Positions 31,667-33,110 of a stretch of 33,110 nt of DNA are shown here, one piece after another. How positions within the stretch are numbered: the stretch's first letter is position 1; each line of letters opens with the position of its first letter. The translations under genes were made by a program, and so were the position numbers. The DNA comes from Bacteroidales bacterium (GTDB lineage: Bacteria; Bacteroidota; Bacteroidia; Bacteroidales; UBA932), in contig JAFROJ010000020.1 of NCBI GenBank assembly GCA_017429765.1, positions 1 through 33,110 on the forward strand. Reading direction: 5' to 3'. The notes beneath the pieces were generated by a model. The model was given only the letters and a program-made list of their open reading frames with translations, was not told where the DNA came from and did no database searches.

Positions 31667-31698
31667 AGACACCCGGGGCTCTGAGGCTCCGGGTGTCT
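31667..31698. terminator. bidirectional intrinsic terminator between the MBL gene and nqrF
   Basis: AGACACCCGGGGC (31667-31679) pairs with GCTCCGGGTGTCT (31686-31698): 13 pairs including one wobble, with a 6-nt loop. On the minus strand it is followed by TTATTATTATGG, so it fits best as the end of the nqr operon. On the plus strand only GTTCTC follows. Confidence 0.8.
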
Positions 31699-31720
31699 GT
31701 TCTCAGGGCGTTCCTGAAGA

Positions 31721-32989
31721 CTATGAGAAGTTGTCGTACAGGATGCTCTCGGGCTGTACGCCAAGGCTGTCAAGCAGATTGTTGACGGCGCCGACCATCA
31801 TGGGCGGTCCGCACATGAAGTACTTGATGTCCTCGGGAGTCTCGTGGTCCTTCAGATAGGTCTCGTACATCACGTTGTGGACGAAGCCGGGAGTGTATTT
31901 CACACCGGCGGCGTCGGCCGCGGGATCCGGACGGTCGAGGGCGAGGTAGAACTTGAAGTTCGGGAACTCCCTCTCGATCTCCGCGAAGTCCTCGAGGTAG
32001 AATGCCTCCACAAGGGCGCGGGCGCCATAGAAGAAGCTGACCTTCCTTCCGGTTTTCAGGGTCTTGAAGAGGTGCATGATGTGGCTTCTCAGAGGAGCCA
32101 TTCCAGCACCGCCGCCAACGAATATGTACTCCTGCTCCTCGGGATCGTCCTTCGGGAGAAGGAACTCCCCGAACGGGCCGCTGATCCAGACCTTGTCGCC
32201 CGGCTTGCGGGTGAACACGTAGGACGAGGCGACTCCCGGAGGAACGGGCAGCATCTTGAAGACGCCCCTCGGCTGGCTCCTGTCGAAAGGAGGAGTCGCG
32301 ATACGGACGTTGAGCTTGATGACGTTCTTCTCGGCCGGATACGAGGCCATGGAGTAGGCGCGCACGGTGGGGACGGTGTTCTTGTGCTTGATGCCGAAGA
32401 AACCGTATTTCTCCCAGTCGCCCCTGTACTCGGGGGCCACGTCGATGTCGGCGAAGTCGATGTCGTACTCAGGGATGTCGATCTGGATGTACTCTCCGGA
32501 CTTGAACTCGATGTTCTCCCCCTCAGGAAGCTTGACGGTGAACTCCTTGATGAAGGTGGCGACGTTGTCGTTGCTGATGACTTCGCACTCAAGCTTCTTT
32601 ACACTGAGAGTCGAGTCGGGAACCTGGATCTTGATGTTGTCCTTGATCTTGACCTGGCAGCCGAGTCTGTAGCCGTCCTTGATCTGCTTGCGGTTGAAGA
32701 AGCCCTTCTCTGTAGGAAGGATGCTTCCGCCGCCTTCGAGGACCTGGACCTTGCACTGGCCGCAGTTGGCCTTTCCACCGCAAGCTGAGGGAAGGAATAT
32801 TCCCTGGTCGGCCAGGGTGTGCATAAGGTCGCCTCCGAGGGGTACTTCAAGGTTCTTCTTGCCGCCGTTGATGTCGATGCTGACAGATCCGGACGGGGTG
32901 AGCTTCGCCTTGATCACGAGGAGGAGGGCAACCAGAATGAGAGTTACGACAACTATTGTCGCTACAGCTCCGATGATTGTGTTGAACAT
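31721..32989 (-). CDS. nqrF: Na+-translocating NADH:quinone reductase subunit F
   Basis: The 422-residue entry subunit of the Na+-NQR complex, which takes electrons from NADH. An N-terminal membrane helix (about 3-27) is followed by a plant-type 2Fe-2S domain with Cys70, Cys76, Cys79 and Cys111 (SACGGKANCGQC, then LGC). An FAD domain (RAYSMASYP) and an NADH domain (FVGGGAGMAPLRSHI and the terminal FMCGPPMM) complete it. The length is normal for the family (about 407-425). It is the last gene of the nqrABCDEF order; the end of nqrE lies 16 bp upstream. A strong ribosome binding site and the terminator at 31667-31698 frame it. Confidence 0.96.
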   Translation of the reverse strand: MFNTIIGAVATIVVVTLILVALLLVIKAKLTPSGSVSIDINGGKKNLEVPLGGDLMHTLADQGIFLPSACGGKANCGQCKVQVLEGGGSILPTEKGFFNRKQIKDGYRLGCQVKIKDNIKIQVPDSTLSVKKLECEVISNDNVATFIKEFTVKLPEGENIEFKSGEYIQIDIPEYDIDFADIDVAPEYRGDWEKYGFFGIKHKNTVPTVRAYSMASYPAEKNVIKLNVRIATPPFDRSQPRGVFKMLPVPPGVASSYVFTRKPGDKVWISGPFGEFLLPKDDPEEQEYIFVGGGAGMAPLRSHIMHLFKTLKTGRKVSFFYGARALVEAFYLEDFAEIEREFPNFKFYLALDRPDPAADAAGVKYTPGFVHNVMYETYLKDHETPEDIKYFMCGPPMMVGAVNNLLDSLGVQPESILYDNFS

Positions 32990-32996
32990 AGCTTGA

Positions 32997-33004
32997 CCTC
33001 CTTC
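32997..33004 (-). promoter_or_regulatory. Shine-Dalgarno site of nqrF
   Basis: GAAGGAGG on the minus strand, 7 nt before the nqrF ATG and immediately after the nqrE stop. A full-length Shine-Dalgarno is uncommon in Bacteroidota, where most genes rely on A-rich leaders. It fixes this ATG as the start. Confidence 0.7.
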
Positions 33005-33005
33005 T

Positions 33006-33110
33006 TTAAAGTGAAATACCCATGAAAGTCATCATCGCGATAGCCATGAGGCCGACGGTGATGAATGTGATTCCGAGGCCCTTCAGAGGGGCGGGAACAT
33101 TACTGTATGA
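33006..33110 (-). CDS. nqrE: Na+-translocating NADH:quinone reductase subunit E, C-terminal end
   Basis: Only the last 34 residues are inside the window. They read [16 protein letters not shown] and continue into a hydrophobic helix ending MGISL. The YSNVPAPL-x-GLGI segment and the terminal helix are characteristic of NqrE, one of the polytopic subunits that carry Na+ across the inner membrane. Its position directly upstream of nqrF is the conserved operon order and supports the call. Confidence 0.85.
   Translation of the reverse strand, partial: SYSNVPAPLKGLGITFITVGLMAIAMMTFMGISL

Noticed and set aside
1-33110. CRISPR arrays, rRNA genes, insertion sequences, SusC/SusD pairs
   Set aside because: Looked for across the window; no regularly spaced repeats, rRNA motifs, transposase genes or TonB-dependent receptor genes were seen.

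Overview
The window looks like chromosomal DNA from a GC-rich member of the Bacteroidales (Bacteroidota). The support is the promoter type (-33 TTTG with -7 TAnnTTTG ahead of several genes), genes for the Na+-translocating NADH:quinone reductase, a GH106-type rhamnosidase lipoprotein, an S9B dipeptidyl peptidase, and many secreted or lipidated proteins with short Bacteroidota-style signal peptides. G+C is about 60% by eye, except for one AT-rich stretch at about 25.58-27.33 kb. A genus cannot be fixed from the sequence alone.

Layout. 1-3.0 kb (minus): an SGNH hydrolase, glutaminyl-tRNA synthetase and the start of a LolC/E-type permease form a probable operon. 3.0-8.1 kb (plus): yicC, rmuC, an N-acylglucosamine 2-epimerase family enzyme and a CBM9-like/DUF4838 lipoprotein, tightly packed or overlapping. 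8.1-15.4 kb (plus): a strong promoter precedes a two-TM HAMP-like protein, trkH, a RecD-like helicase, a DPP4-type peptidase and a THUMP-like methyltransferase. 15.4-19.2 kb: phosphohexomutase, the convergent mnmA with a large insertion, cytidine deaminase and the SRP RNA. 19.2-22.2 kb (minus): a large GH106 lipoprotein. 22.3-25.3 kb (plus): a diacylglycerol kinase followed by an LtaS-like transferase.

25.3-27.6 kb is the accessory part. It holds a GC-rich, gene-free, heavily palindromic stretch, then an AT-rich two-gene cassette (a glycine-zipper lipoprotein and a polytopic membrane protein that overlap by 14 bp). The cassette lies on the 3' side of a tRNA-Thr(CGU) gene that has two mismatched stem pairs. 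No integrase is visible. 27.65-33.1 kb: a BaiN/HI0933-type flavoprotein, a long inverted repeat in the gap between convergent genes, a small two-TM protein coupled to a secreted esterase, a Tat-signal metallo-beta-lactamase fold protein, and nqrF with the end of nqrE.

The best candidates for something undescribed are the AT-rich cassette (possibly a membrane-active lipoprotein with its protecting partner), the CAAAAG-N7-CTTTTG palindrome found both upstream of that cassette and upstream of yicC, the two structured intergenic elements, the enlarged MnmA, and strong enrichment of the palindrome GAATATTC in all reading phases across the core genes.
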